Shown in pieces: positions 49,601 through 57,662 of a DNA stretch of 64,000 bases (its first letter is position 1; each line of letters opens with the position of its first letter). The notes under the pieces were generated by a model. The model did no database searches. It was not told the DNA's origin and worked only from the letters and a program-made list of their open reading frames with translations. Position numbers and translations under genes: made by a program. Origin of the DNA: an uncultured Prevotellaceae bacterium (GTDB lineage Bacteria; Bacteroidota; Bacteroidia; Bacteroidales; Bacteroidaceae); NCBI GenBank assembly GCA_900315745.1, contig ONAG01000013.1, positions 1 through 64,000 of the forward strand, written 5' to 3'.

Positions 49601-49656
49601 ATAAATGAATGTTGTGAGTTGGCGACTGCCAAAAGGCATTCGCTCAAAATTTTTTG

Positions 49657-49664
49657 CAAAGATA
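49657..49664 (-). promoter_or_regulatory. -7 element for the outer-membrane protein gene
   Basis: The minus strand reads TATCTTTG, 57 bases before the start at 49600, which supports that start over the longer frame. Confidence 0.6.
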
Positions 49665-49843
49665 ATACAAACATTGCGCATAAAAAAGAATTTTCCACTT
49701 TTTTTGATTTCATTTCCATTTGGCTCCCATTTGAAAGCCTGTCTTTTGTTGCCTTGTGATGTGTGATTTGCCTCATCATTACAAATCAACAAAAACATCG
49801 TGTTTTATTTTGATTTTTAACCACTTTGCACTATTTTTGCATG

Positions 49844-50944
49844 ATGATTAAATATTTGGATATGCAGCGACGCACACAGTTGCACGAAGAGGAAACGCGC
49901 AAAGCTGTGGAGCGAGTGATGGATTCTGGTTGGTTCTTGATGGGACCGGAACTGGAAGCTTTCGAAAGGGAGTATGCCCATTTTATTTCTACTCGCTATT
50001 GCATAGGTGTGGGAAATGGTCTCGATGCTCTCACATTAATATATAGAGCCTATATCGAGATGGGAGTGATGCAGCCTGGTGATGAGGTGATAGTGCCGGC
50101 TAATACATACATTGCTTCTATTTTGGCAATCAGCGAAAATGGACTGGTACCCGTATTGGTGGAACCACGACTTGATTCTCTTCAAATAGACGACCAGATA
50201 ATTGAACAATACATAACCAGTCGAACCAGGTCTATCATGATTGTCCATCTGTATGGAAAATGTGCATACACACAGCACGTTGCCAATATATGTGACAAGT
50301 ATGGCTTGAAATTAGTGGAAGACAATGCACAGGCTCATGGATGTCGGTTTGGAACCAAGCGAACAGGCTCCTTGGGAGATGCTGCCGGGCATAGCTTTTA
50401 TCCAACTAAAAATCTTGGAGCTTGGGGGGATGCTGGAGCTGTGACTACCAATGACAAGAGGCTCGCCGACATTATCAAGGCTTTGAGAAACTATGGCTCA
50501 TCGCAGAAATATGTCTTCGATTATAAAGGATGCAACTCACGTTTGGACGAAATACAAGCTGCCATTCTTAGGGCAAAGCTGAGTTTCCTCGATGAGGATA
50601 ATGCTTTGCGACGCAAAGTGGCAGAGTGTTATAAGAACAATATTTGCAATGACGCCGTGAGAGTGTGTCCTCCTTCATACCATGAAGACAATGTGTTCCA
50701 CATTTACCCTGTGTTTTCTCAACAGCGTGACAGATTGCAGAGTTTCTTGCTCGACAACGGGGTACAAACCCAGGTGCATTATCCTATTCCTCCGCATCAC
50801 CAACGGTGTTATGAAGATTGGGGGATGATGAAGTTGCCTCTTACCGAATGTATCCATGAAACGGAACTTAGTTTGCCAATAGGTCCGGAAGTTGATATCC
50901 AGATGACAATGAAGGTGGTGGATGCAATAAACAGATTCGAATGA
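49844..50944 (+). CDS. DegT/DnrJ/EryC1-family sugar aminotransferase
   Basis: PLP-dependent transfer of an amino group onto a nucleotide-activated keto-sugar, about 366 residues from MIKYLDMQ, the conserved opening of this family. Visible: [74 protein letters not shown] (in parts; the lysine of FYPTKNLG is the PLP lysine) and [26 protein letters not shown]. It resembles FdtB-type enzymes making dTDP-amino sugars. It stands alone. The only TAnnTTTG match (49832) is almost on the start. Confidence 0.92.
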   Translation: MIKYLDMQRRTQLHEEETRKAVERVMDSGWFLMGPELEAFEREYAHFISTRYCIGVGNGLDALTLIYRAYIEMGVMQPGDEVIVPANTYIASILAISENGLVPVLVEPRLDSLQIDDQIIEQYITSRTRSIMIVHLYGKCAYTQHVANICDKYGLKLVEDNAQAHGCRFGTKRTGSLGDAAGHSFYPTKNLGAWGDAGAVTTNDKRLADIIKALRNYGSSQKYVFDYKGCNSRLDEIQAAILRAKLSFLDEDNALRRKVAECYKNNICNDAVRVCPPSYHEDNVFHIYPVFSQQRDRLQSFLLDNGVQTQVHYPIPPHHQRCYEDWGMMKLPLTECIHETELSLPIGPEVDIQMTMKVVDAINRFE

Positions 50945-51086
50945 TTTTTCATTTTGTACAGAAAATAATTGGAGTAATCTTCGGGATTTCATGAATATTT
51001 GTTAATTTCGCAGCCCAAATTCTATATTGAGGGATTGGTTTTTGTTTTTGACAGGTGATTAAGATTGGTGACATTGTTATAACATT

Positions 51087-52196
51087 ATGATTTTCAAATA
51101 TTTGAAGGGGTGTGTTCTTGCTTGGATGATGGCTTTTGCCTTTGTTGCAGTTCAAGCTCAAGAATATGCTGGATTTGTGGAAGAACTGAAAAATGCATCC
51201 TCGGACTCTCTGATGAAAGTGGATGGTATGGAATATTACCTCCTTTATGAGGATTATGAGAAGGTGCATTTCTTGTCTTTGCTCTCCGAACGACGAGAGA
51301 CATTCCTCATCGGACCTGCTGTGCCCTGTGACACGTTGTATCAAAATGGTTTGATATGTGGGAAGTTGGGCGTGGAGAGAGTATGCAAGCCTCTTTCCAT
51401 GATGAAGAATGACAGCATGTTGGTGGATGTGAAATATCCTAACCTCTTCAGTCGTTGCGAGGCTGTCTCTCCATGCAATTTCAAGGCATGCGACACCAAC
51501 AATTTCGGTTATAAAATCTTGATGGATTACCCCTGTGGTGATGGAGCGCAATGGGATTACCTAAGATTTTGGCTAATCAACTATGTGGATTCTTTTACAA
51601 ATATGGACATGCTCTATTATGATGATGTCTATTTGGAGAAGAATATCGACAAGCAGATGTTGCCTACAGAAGTGATGCACAGACAGCATCCCGATGCTTT
51701 CGTAATAGAAGACATTCGGAACGGGCAGGATGTGGTGGATCATTTTAGGGATCTCTACATGAGGCAGGTATATTATCTGAAGAACCTCGATTTTTCCTTC
51801 CCTCTTAGTTATTTGCGCATCTTCATTACGCCACGTTTCTACGATGGCAGATATGTTACTCTCTTTATTTCCACCAATTTATATGCTTATGGGGCTCACG
51901 ATTTTCCTATAGAGCGTTATCTCACATTCGACATGAAACGTTTGGAGGTGGTGACAAACAAAATCTTGTTCAAGAAAGGTGCACTTGCAGAAGTGAGGAA
52001 GATACTTGCTGAGGAAATGAGACAAAAAGGTGCCGACCTGGAAGAGGTGGATCTGCCGCAGGCTGCCATCATGGGGGATAGCGTGGTGTTTAGTTTCCAA
52101 CCCTACCAAATCGGCACTTTTGCCGATGGCATATATCATTTTGTTGTTTCCAAAGACAAACTTAAAGGACTTGTTGTGAAAGACAGATGGTGGTGA
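51087..52196 (+). CDS. Secreted DUF3298/RsiV-like protein
   Basis: 369 residues with a signal peptide ending FVAVQAQ. The C-terminal part has the DUF3298 signature (VFSFQPYQIGTFADGIYHFVV) and upstream strands with FITPRFYDGRYVTLFISTNLYAYGAHDFPIERYLTFD (seen in parts). These domains occur in anti-sigma-related and peptidoglycan-binding envelope proteins. Function unknown. A near-consensus -7 element (TAATTTCG at 51003) lies 76 bases upstream. Confidence 0.78.
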   Translation: MIFKYLKGCVLAWMMAFAFVAVQAQEYAGFVEELKNASSDSLMKVDGMEYYLLYEDYEKVHFLSLLSERRETFLIGPAVPCDTLYQNGLICGKLGVERVCKPLSMMKNDSMLVDVKYPNLFSRCEAVSPCNFKACDTNNFGYKILMDYPCGDGAQWDYLRFWLINYVDSFTNMDMLYYDDVYLEKNIDKQMLPTEVMHRQHPDAFVIEDIRNGQDVVDHFRDLYMRQVYYLKNLDFSFPLSYLRIFITPRFYDGRYVTLFISTNLYAYGAHDFPIERYLTFDMKRLEVVTNKILFKKGALAEVRKILAEEMRQKGADLEEVDLPQAAIMGDSVVFSFQPYQIGTFADGIYHFVVSKDKLKGLVVKDRWW

Positions 52197-52692
52197 TTAT
52201 TTTATATAATCTTCCATCTCTTTCTTCCAGTTGTAATCGTTGGTTTTGTCTATGAAATTGTCTATGAACCAGTCGTTCTGCTCATATTTCATATTCAAAA
52301 GCACCTGGATGGTGTTGCTGAAATTGTGAAGGTTAAGACTAACGGTGGCATTCTTGTCGTCCATCTTTATTACCTCTACATCAGAAATCGACAGGTCGCC
52401 GAAGTCTTGACCCATTATCCAATAGTCGCCATCAAAAAAGCCTAATTCATCAGGGTTGTTCATGTTGTCGTAATTGGAAACCTTCTCCAATATCTCATTC
52501 CAGCTTTTTGTGCAACACCCGTGCTACCAAATATTCCTCGCTGTTTCGGTCTTTTGTCGTGGTGGCTTGAGATTTTGTAGTATTGGTTTCGGTGGTTTCT
52601 GACGACTCTTGTGGGGCCGATGGGGTAGTTGCATTTTTACCACAACTTGCGAATAACAGGGTGAGTGTAAAGAGAACAAGTGCTTTTTTCAT
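52197..52692 (-). pseudogene. Frameshifted lipoprotein gene
   Basis: Two frames together make one lipoprotein of about 164 residues. The first (52692-52495) has a signal peptide MKKALVLFTLTLLFASC and ends at a TGA. The second (52490-52197) continues as WNEILEKVSNYDNM in the +1 frame and has no proper start of its own. The switch point is a run of five A on the sense strand (plus-strand T5, 52505-52509): deleting one A gives HKSWNEILEKV with no stop. The combined length, 496 bases, is one over a multiple of three. Thus a one-base insertion, a sequencing error, or a slippage site. Function unknown. Confidence 0.8.
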
Positions 52693-52770
52693 GATTTTCT
52701 ACTTTATATTTTCCGATGCGAAATTATATAAAAAAATTATAAAAACAAGTGTGCTTATATATTTTTTCCC

Positions 52771-52778
52771 TATTTTTG
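52771..52778 (+). promoter_or_regulatory. -7 element for ybjQ
   Basis: TATTTTTG matches TAnnTTTG, 30 bases before the ATG at 52809. Confidence 0.6.
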
Positions 52779-52808
52779 TACATTATTAATTATTCAACAT
52801 CTATTACA

Positions 52809-53132
52809 ATGCTTTTAACAACTACACCCAACATCGAAGGCAAGACCATCATGACATATATCGGAGTGGTCACAGGAGAAACAATTATCGGAGCAAACTT
52901 CTTTAAGGACTTCAAGGCATCATTGACCGATGTGTTCGGAGGACGTAGTGGAACATACGAGCGGACTTTGCGGGAAGCCAAGGACACGGCAATGAAAGAA
53001 ATGGAGGACAGGGCTGCCAGGATGGGAGCCAATGCCGTCATAGGAATTGACCTTGATTATGAAACCTTGGGAAATGGTGGCTCCATGATGATGGTGTCAT
53101 GCAGTGGCACTGCCGTGGTTGTGGCACCATGA
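52809..53132 (+). CDS. YbjQ family (DUF74) protein
   Basis: 107 residues from [11 protein letters not shown], a typical opening. [19 protein letters not shown] and [43 protein letters not shown] segments (visible in parts) identify the YbjQ/DUF74 fold, a pentamer of unknown function often labelled heavy-metal-binding. The upstream ATG at 52749 is excluded by the promoter. Convergent with the phosphatase gene. Confidence 0.93.
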   Translation: MLLTTTPNIEGKTIMTYIGVVTGETIIGANFFKDFKASLTDVFGGRSGTYERTLREAKDTAMKEMEDRAARMGANAVIGIDLDYETLGNGGSMMMVSCSGTAVVVAP

Positions 53133-53160
53133 TTCATTTTCCGTTTCTTGCATTTTAGGG

Positions 53161-53194
53161 AAAAGCTCACTCCTTGTAGGAGTTGAGCTTTTTT
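53161..53194. terminator. Terminator overlapping the phosphatase 3' end
   Basis: AAAAGCTCACTCC pairs with GGAGTTGAGCTTTT around TTGTA with one bulge and is followed by T residues. It ends ybjQ transcription from the left, and its sequence also encodes the last codons of the convergent phosphatase gene (stop at 53167). Confidence 0.85.
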
Positions 53195-54453
53195 AGATAA
53201 TAAGACTTGAAATCTTCCCATTTGTAGTAAGGGCCAGAATAGGGCGTTAGTGGCAGACGTGCCTCATTCTCGTTCAGTAGCACTTTCATGAGAATGGGGG
53301 CGGATTTCTTTTTGGGGTGGTAGAATATCATCTGTACATTGCATGCCATGGGGAAAATCTTGTAGCAGTTCCAACCTTCGTCGTCGAGTTGTTCAAGGTC
53401 TGTGATCGCCTTGCCGAAGTCGTCTAATTCAAGCAGGCAGACTAATGGCATCACACACACCTCATGGCCATAGCGTAGGGTGGCGCCGGGATGACTCATC
53501 TTCAAGCAACTGTCAGCTTCTTCTATCATTACACGCAATAGGTTGCGCTGTGAGTAAGGTGATACTCCTCCATTGAGAGGGCATGGACCATAATGGATAT
53601 ACCACCATGCGTTGGTTTGCAGCCAGAGGTCATATAGCTCGTCCTCGTTGAAGATGTCATACAGCGTCATGTCATGACGAAGTTCAGTGCTTTGAAGATT
53701 TGATGCCATCTTGAAAAGATGATAGGATAGGTCTTGGGCGTTAATCTCGTTCTTCCAATAGTTGCTGTCGCTGAATAGCGAGGTCATCAGACGGTCGTTG
53801 TGCTGGTGGCGAAGGCAAAAGTCGTCGTATTTCTTCCTTACCTCAGCAGGTATTTTCTTTTTTTCGAGCACAGTGTCTGAGAAATTCATGTACCACATGT
53901 CGTGCTCGCTGGCATCATGGGTGATGTTTAGTTTGGGATTGTGGCGAAGTAAGGCATGAAGGGCGTTCTCCATAGACAATATGCAGCGTATGACAACCGT
54001 GCTCTTGGCATCAATGTGTGTCTTGCCTTTGAAAACTTTTGGGAAACGCTCATACATGCGGCTGCCAATTTCTTGATGCTGTAATGCTCCTAATGGAGTC
54101 AGTTCGCCATGACGCTTGTAGGCATCGTCGCGAATCAGTGTCACTCTGCGAAGCACGTCTTTGCCCAAATTTGTCAATATGTTTAGAGAATCGGCTCGTA
54201 GGAGTGCCTTGTATGCCAAGTCGTAGTCACTGTTATTAATAAGGTGCCGGGAACCATGACGGCCATAGTGGCTGATGTAATATGGGACATATCCCTTGGG
54301 AGAAGGGGTAAGGGTGGTCTGAGTGGGGCCTGGGTACGCATGGTAATTGCTGCCAGAGCGGAAGATGTTTTCCTTGATTTCCTGACGTGCGACCTGTGCA
54401 AATGCAGATATGGTGATGAATGCTGCCAATAATGCTAATAACGTTTTTCTCAT
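53167..54453 (-). CDS. Histidine-type acid phosphatase, exported
   Basis: Branch 2 histidine phosphatase, 428 residues, signal peptide ending ITISAFAQ. The catalytic RHGxR motif is HYGRHGSRH (R65-H66-G67-x-R69). The distal motif is YGHEVCVMPL, with HE in the place of HD or HAE, similar to multiple inositol polyphosphate phosphatases. Phosphate release from phytate or another organic phosphate in the periplasm is likely, but the substrate cannot be read. It has its own promoter. Confidence 0.88.
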   Translation of the reverse strand: MRKTLLALLAAFITISAFAQVARQEIKENIFRSGSNYHAYPGPTQTTLTPSPKGYVPYYISHYGRHGSRHLINNSDYDLAYKALLRADSLNILTNLGKDVLRRVTLIRDDAYKRHGELTPLGALQHQEIGSRMYERFPKVFKGKTHIDAKSTVVIRCILSMENALHALLRHNPKLNITHDASEHDMWYMNFSDTVLEKKKIPAEVRKKYDDFCLRHQHNDRLMTSLFSDSNYWKNEINAQDLSYHLFKMASNLQSTELRHDMTLYDIFNEDELYDLWLQTNAWWYIHYGPCPLNGGVSPYSQRNLLRVMIEEADSCLKMSHPGATLRYGHEVCVMPLVCLLELDDFGKAITDLEQLDDEGWNCYKIFPMACNVQMIFYHPKKKSAPILMKVLLNENEARLPLTPYSGPYYKWEDFKSYYLKKLNSYKE

Positions 54454-54472
54454 GGCTTTGTGTTTTTGACTG

Positions 54473-54480
54473 CAAAGGTA
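54473..54480 (-). promoter_or_regulatory. -7 element for the phosphatase gene
   Basis: The minus strand reads TACCTTTG (TAnnTTTG), 20 bases before the start at 54453. Confidence 0.6.
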
Positions 54481-54633
54481 ACGATATTTTTCTTTTTCCT
54501 ATTATCTCAGGTGCCAAATTCGCTTGAGTGTTTTGGGGGACTTTGCCAGATCCATATTCTCTGATTGGCATATTTTATTGCTCCTTTATTCTTTTTTAAC
54601 TCTAATGAAAAGTGGGGAAAACTCTTTTTGTCA

Positions 54634-54641
54634 TACCTTTG
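54634..54641 (+). promoter_or_regulatory. -7 element for the TraB/GumN gene
   Basis: TACCTTTG matches TAnnTTTG, 49 bases before the ATG at 54690. Confidence 0.55.
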
Positions 54642-54689
54642 TCCATGGATTTTTAAACTTTTCTTATGAATTATCATCTTATTATTGTC

Positions 54690-55595
54690 ATGCGTAGATA
54701 TATAATCACACTTCTGGCCTTGGTTGCATTCTCATTGACAATTCATGGCCAATTGCTTTACAAGATATCAGGTAATGGACTGAAAAAGCCTTCTTATTTG
54801 CTTGGTACTTATCATTTTGCTGCTTCATCTTTTGCCGACTCCATTCCTGGGTTTCATAAAGCCATGGGCGAGGCGGAACAGGCATGTGGGGAAATAGAGA
54901 TGGACTTGATGAAAAGGCCGGAGGTTCTTGTCAAGTTGCAGAAAGCAATGATGCTGCCTGATGGCGTTACTCTTGCATCTCTCCTTAATAAAGAGGAGAT
55001 GGATGCCCTTAATATGTCTCTAAAGAATTTGTTGGGAGCGGATCTAACTAATCCGATGGTTAATGCCCAAATGGGAAAGATGAATCCTGCTGCTATCAAT
55101 CTGCAGTTGGTTTCATTAATGTATCTGAAGCATGACCCTACATTCAATTTGGATGATGGCATTGACGCTTATGTGCAAACCCTCGCTAAAAAAGGCAAGA
55201 AACCTGTATTGTCTTTTGAAACTGTGGATGAGCAAATCGATGTGCTTTTTGGAAAGCAGACCATAGAAAGGCAGAAAGTGCTTCTGATGTGTCTGGTCAA
55301 TAATCAAGAGTATATGATGAACATTACTGACCATATTGTCGCTGCCTACTATTCACAAGACTTGAACAAGATTGAAGAATTGGAAGACGTCAAAACCAAT
55401 GACCAATGCGATCCTACTGAAGAAGAGAATGATGCTCTTGTATATGGTAGGAATGCTAAATGGATGACCAAAATTCCAGACATCATGAAATCCAAATCTA
55501 CTTTCTTCGCTGTTGGAGCAGCACATCTTGTCGGAGAAAAGGGATTGCTCTCTCTCTTAAGCAAGGCTGGATACAAGGTTGAACCATGTAAATAA
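54690..55595 (+). CDS. TraB/GumN family protein
   Basis: About 301 residues from MRRYIITLLALV; the ATG at 54666 is an alternative. Signal peptide ends SLTIHGQ. The family hallmark GTYHF appears in KPSYLLGTYHFAASSF, and the second in FFAVGAAHLVGEKGLLSLLSKAGYKV near the C terminus (GxxH and related). It has a TIKI/erythromycin-esterase-like metalloprotease fold; the glutamates and histidines are conserved, but the substrate is unknown. The FMN-binding gene follows after 24 bases. Confidence 0.9.
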   Translation: MRRYIITLLALVAFSLTIHGQLLYKISGNGLKKPSYLLGTYHFAASSFADSIPGFHKAMGEAEQACGEIEMDLMKRPEVLVKLQKAMMLPDGVTLASLLNKEEMDALNMSLKNLLGADLTNPMVNAQMGKMNPAAINLQLVSLMYLKHDPTFNLDDGIDAYVQTLAKKGKKPVLSFETVDEQIDVLFGKQTIERQKVLLMCLVNNQEYMMNITDHIVAAYYSQDLNKIEELEDVKTNDQCDPTEEENDALVYGRNAKWMTKIPDIMKSKSTFFAVGAAHLVGEKGLLSLLSKAGYKVEPCK

Positions 55596-55619
55596 TATTA
55601 TACAATAACTCTATATAAA

Positions 55620-56021
55620 ATGAAGAAAATTAGTTCGTTAGGTTACACATCAATGGCATTGTTGGCCGCATTTCTGCTTTCAAGTGCCATGCCTGGTGAT
55701 CAGGCTATTACTAAAGAAGGAAAAACCGTTGTGGTAAACACCACTACCATTGCTGGCGATATAAAAGGATATAATGGTGCCACTCCCCTGAAAATCTATA
55801 TCTCTAATAACAAGGTGGAGAAAATAGAAGCTCTCCCAAACGAAGAGACACCAAAATATTTCTTCAAAGTGAAAAAGGCAATGCTTGATAAATGGAACGG
55901 GCTGAATGTGAACAAGGCTGTCAAACAAAATGTGGATGGTGTCACAGGATGCACTTATTCATCGGATGCTGTAAAGAAGACAGTGGCAAGAGGATTGGAA
56001 TATTATAAAAAGCATAAATGA
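55620..56021 (+). CDS. Small exported FMN-binding-domain protein
   Basis: 133 residues with a signal-like N terminus (LLAAFLLSSAMPG). The C-terminal motif DGVTGCTYSSDAVKK fits the FMN-binding site D-G-x-T-G-A-T-x-S, in which ApbE attaches FMN to the threonine; here alanine is cysteine. Such domains occur in RnfG, NqrC and in redox carriers of the envelope. The apbE gene lies 19 kb away in this window. Electron partner unknown. Confidence 0.85.
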   Translation: MKKISSLGYTSMALLAAFLLSSAMPGDQAITKEGKTVVVNTTTIAGDIKGYNGATPLKIYISNNKVEKIEALPNEETPKYFFKVKKAMLDKWNGLNVNKAVKQNVDGVTGCTYSSDAVKKTVARGLEYYKKHK

Positions 56022-56028
56022 TGTTAAG

Positions 56029-56061
56029 CAAGGGCAGCCGTTTCATTAATGGCTGCCCTTG
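56029..56061. terminator. Bidirectional terminator
   Basis: CAAGGGCAGCC pairs exactly with GGCTGCCCTTG around an 11-base loop, between the convergent FMN-binding and LolA-like genes. T runs are short, so strength is uncertain. Confidence 0.8.
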
Positions 56062-56065
56062 TTGC

Positions 56066-56686
56066 TTATTTGTGCTTTGTCTTGTCTATGAAATCGTAGC
56101 CCTTGAATTGTGAAGAGGGGAATTGGAATGTGTCATCACTGATGTTGCCGCTTTGGAATTTGCTTATGTTTACCGTAGTCCAAAACCACAACACCTTTAT
56201 TTTTAGATATTTCGGAGCTTTGGTCTTCTTGTCGATAAAGGCTTTAAGGTGCTTGATGCCTTTCACGTCCTTATTGGCGTCAAGGGTTACTTCGTAAGTG
56301 CCGTTCTTCTCTGTGTATGAGTACTTGTAATCGTCGGCATTGAAGGAGAATTTGCTCATGTATTTGTCTTTTGCTTCACCTGCCTTGTATAATGTCACAG
56401 TCTTCTTTTTCTTGTCAACCCAATATTCTTTCTCGCCATTGTTCCATCTGAGATAGCGTGATTCCACAAATTTGCTTTTCTTGCCTTTATACCAAATGGT
56501 GCCTTCTACATTCATTATGCCGATGATGTTGACGCTATAATGAAGTGTGGAGCCTTGAGGTCCAAACACCATGTTGTAGGTGTGGTCGAACAACTTACGC
56601 GCTTCATTGGCATTTGCATTTTCTTTGCTGTTTACGTTGCCAACCACAAACATCAATAGTAATGTGAAGATTATCTTTTTTCTCAT
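56066..56686 (-). CDS. LolA-like exported protein
   Basis: 206 residues with a signal peptide ending GNVNSKE. The order of strands (GTIWYKGKKSKFVESRYLRW, EKEYWVDKKKKTVTLY, GTYEVTLDANK, HLKAFIDKKTKAPKYLKI) fits the LolA/outer-membrane lipoprotein-sorting fold, and no lipobox is present. Specific function unknown. Single gene with its own promoter. Confidence 0.75.
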   Translation of the reverse strand: MRKKIIFTLLLMFVVGNVNSKENANANEARKLFDHTYNMVFGPQGSTLHYSVNIIGIMNVEGTIWYKGKKSKFVESRYLRWNNGEKEYWVDKKKKTVTLYKAGEAKDKYMSKFSFNADDYKYSYTEKNGTYEVTLDANKDVKGIKHLKAFIDKKTKAPKYLKIKVLWFWTTVNISKFQSGNISDDTFQFPSSQFKGYDFIDKTKHK

Positions 56687-56713
56687 TTATTCCTATAGGT
56701 CTTTTTCAAGCTG

Positions 56714-56721
56714 CAAAATTA
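56714..56721 (-). promoter_or_regulatory. -7 element for the LolA-like gene
   Basis: The minus strand reads TAATTTTG (TAnnTTTG), 28 bases before the start at 56686. Confidence 0.55.
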
Positions 56722-56878
56722 ATAATAATTGATGAATAATTGAAACCTTTTTTGTGTTCATTATTTTTCAATGACATAATTAGGTTATGTGTTCAATATT
56801 GGATGAACTATTTGATTGCAGGTGTGTCCTATTGCTATTTTTTTGTTTATAAATGACAAATATGTTTTCAAGATTATG

Positions 56879-56886
56879 TATCTTTG
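56879..56886 (+). promoter_or_regulatory. -7 element for the sigma factor gene
   Basis: TATCTTTG matches TAnnTTTG, 74 bases before the ATG at 56960. The leader 56887-56959 shows no clear structure. Confidence 0.55.
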
Positions 56887-56959
56887 CAAAGAAACATGGT
56901 GATGATGTACCAATACCAATGTTTATAATTATAAAGGTGTATTAATTCTTAGCATTATT

Positions 56960-57652
56960 ATGGCATACATTGAAGATATCCAGCAAAACGCAATCCTGAC
57001 TGATGAGCAGGAGAGAGAACTTGCCAACCGTATAAAAGATGGAGATAGAAAGGCTGTTGACGAATTGGTCAAGCACAATCTTCGTTTTGTCCTTTATTTG
57101 GCAAGCCAATATACTGGACAAGGGGTGGATTACGATGATCTTGTAAGTGAGGGAAATATCGGACTATTGAAAGCAGCCAATAGATTTAGTCCATATCCAG
57201 GTAAGAGATTCGTGAAGTTTGCTGCCCCCATTGTCAGGGATGTTATGGAGAAATATATCCAGCAACACTCTGGACTTTACAAGATACCCACAAAAGAAAA
57301 CAACGCCGCAGAAAAGAAAAGAAGCCAGCCTCTCTCTGTGGATGCACCTATACCAGCTGGAAGCAACAACAACTTCAGCCTGCTCAATCTGTTGGAAAAC
57401 ACTGATGCGCCTTTTGCTGACCAGGCATTCGTTAAAAACGACATGAATGAATACCTCTTTTCGTTGTTTCAAATGCTCGACAAACGAGAACTCCAAGTCA
57501 TGACTTTCATCTATGGTATAGGACAAGATAGACATACCATGGCTGAGGTTGGTGTCCTCATGGGCATAAAGAGGGAACGTGTACGCCAAATAAGAGACAA
57601 GGCCCTGCGCAAATTACGCAAGGCCCATCGTCAATTGGATATGATTAGGTGA
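56960..57652 (+). CDS. Sigma-70 family RNA polymerase sigma factor, divergent
   Basis: 230 residues. Region 1.2 and 2 are clear (ILTDEQERELANRIKDGDRKAVDELVKHNLRFVLYLASQYTGQGVDYDDLVSEGNIGLLKAANRF in parts), and region 4 ends LMGIKRERVRQIRDKALRKLRKA. The usual RpoD sequence WWIRQ of regions 2.3/2.4 is replaced by FAAPIVRDVMEKYIQQHSGLYKIP. The -10/-7 recognition surface is therefore changed. No region 1.1. It is a group-3-like paralogue of RpoD rather than the housekeeping factor or an ECF factor. Single gene. Confidence 0.88.
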   Translation: MAYIEDIQQNAILTDEQERELANRIKDGDRKAVDELVKHNLRFVLYLASQYTGQGVDYDDLVSEGNIGLLKAANRFSPYPGKRFVKFAAPIVRDVMEKYIQQHSGLYKIPTKENNAAEKKRSQPLSVDAPIPAGSNNNFSLLNLLENTDAPFADQAFVKNDMNEYLFSLFQMLDKRELQVMTFIYGIGQDRHTMAEVGVLMGIKRERVRQIRDKALRKLRKAHRQLDMIR

Positions 57653-57662
57653 TCTGCCCCCA

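Noticed and set aside
52505..52509. Programmed -1 ribosomal frameshift at the A-run
   Set aside because: The downstream frame needs +1 (or -2), and the C-AAA-AAG context is not a canonical -1 slippery heptamer.
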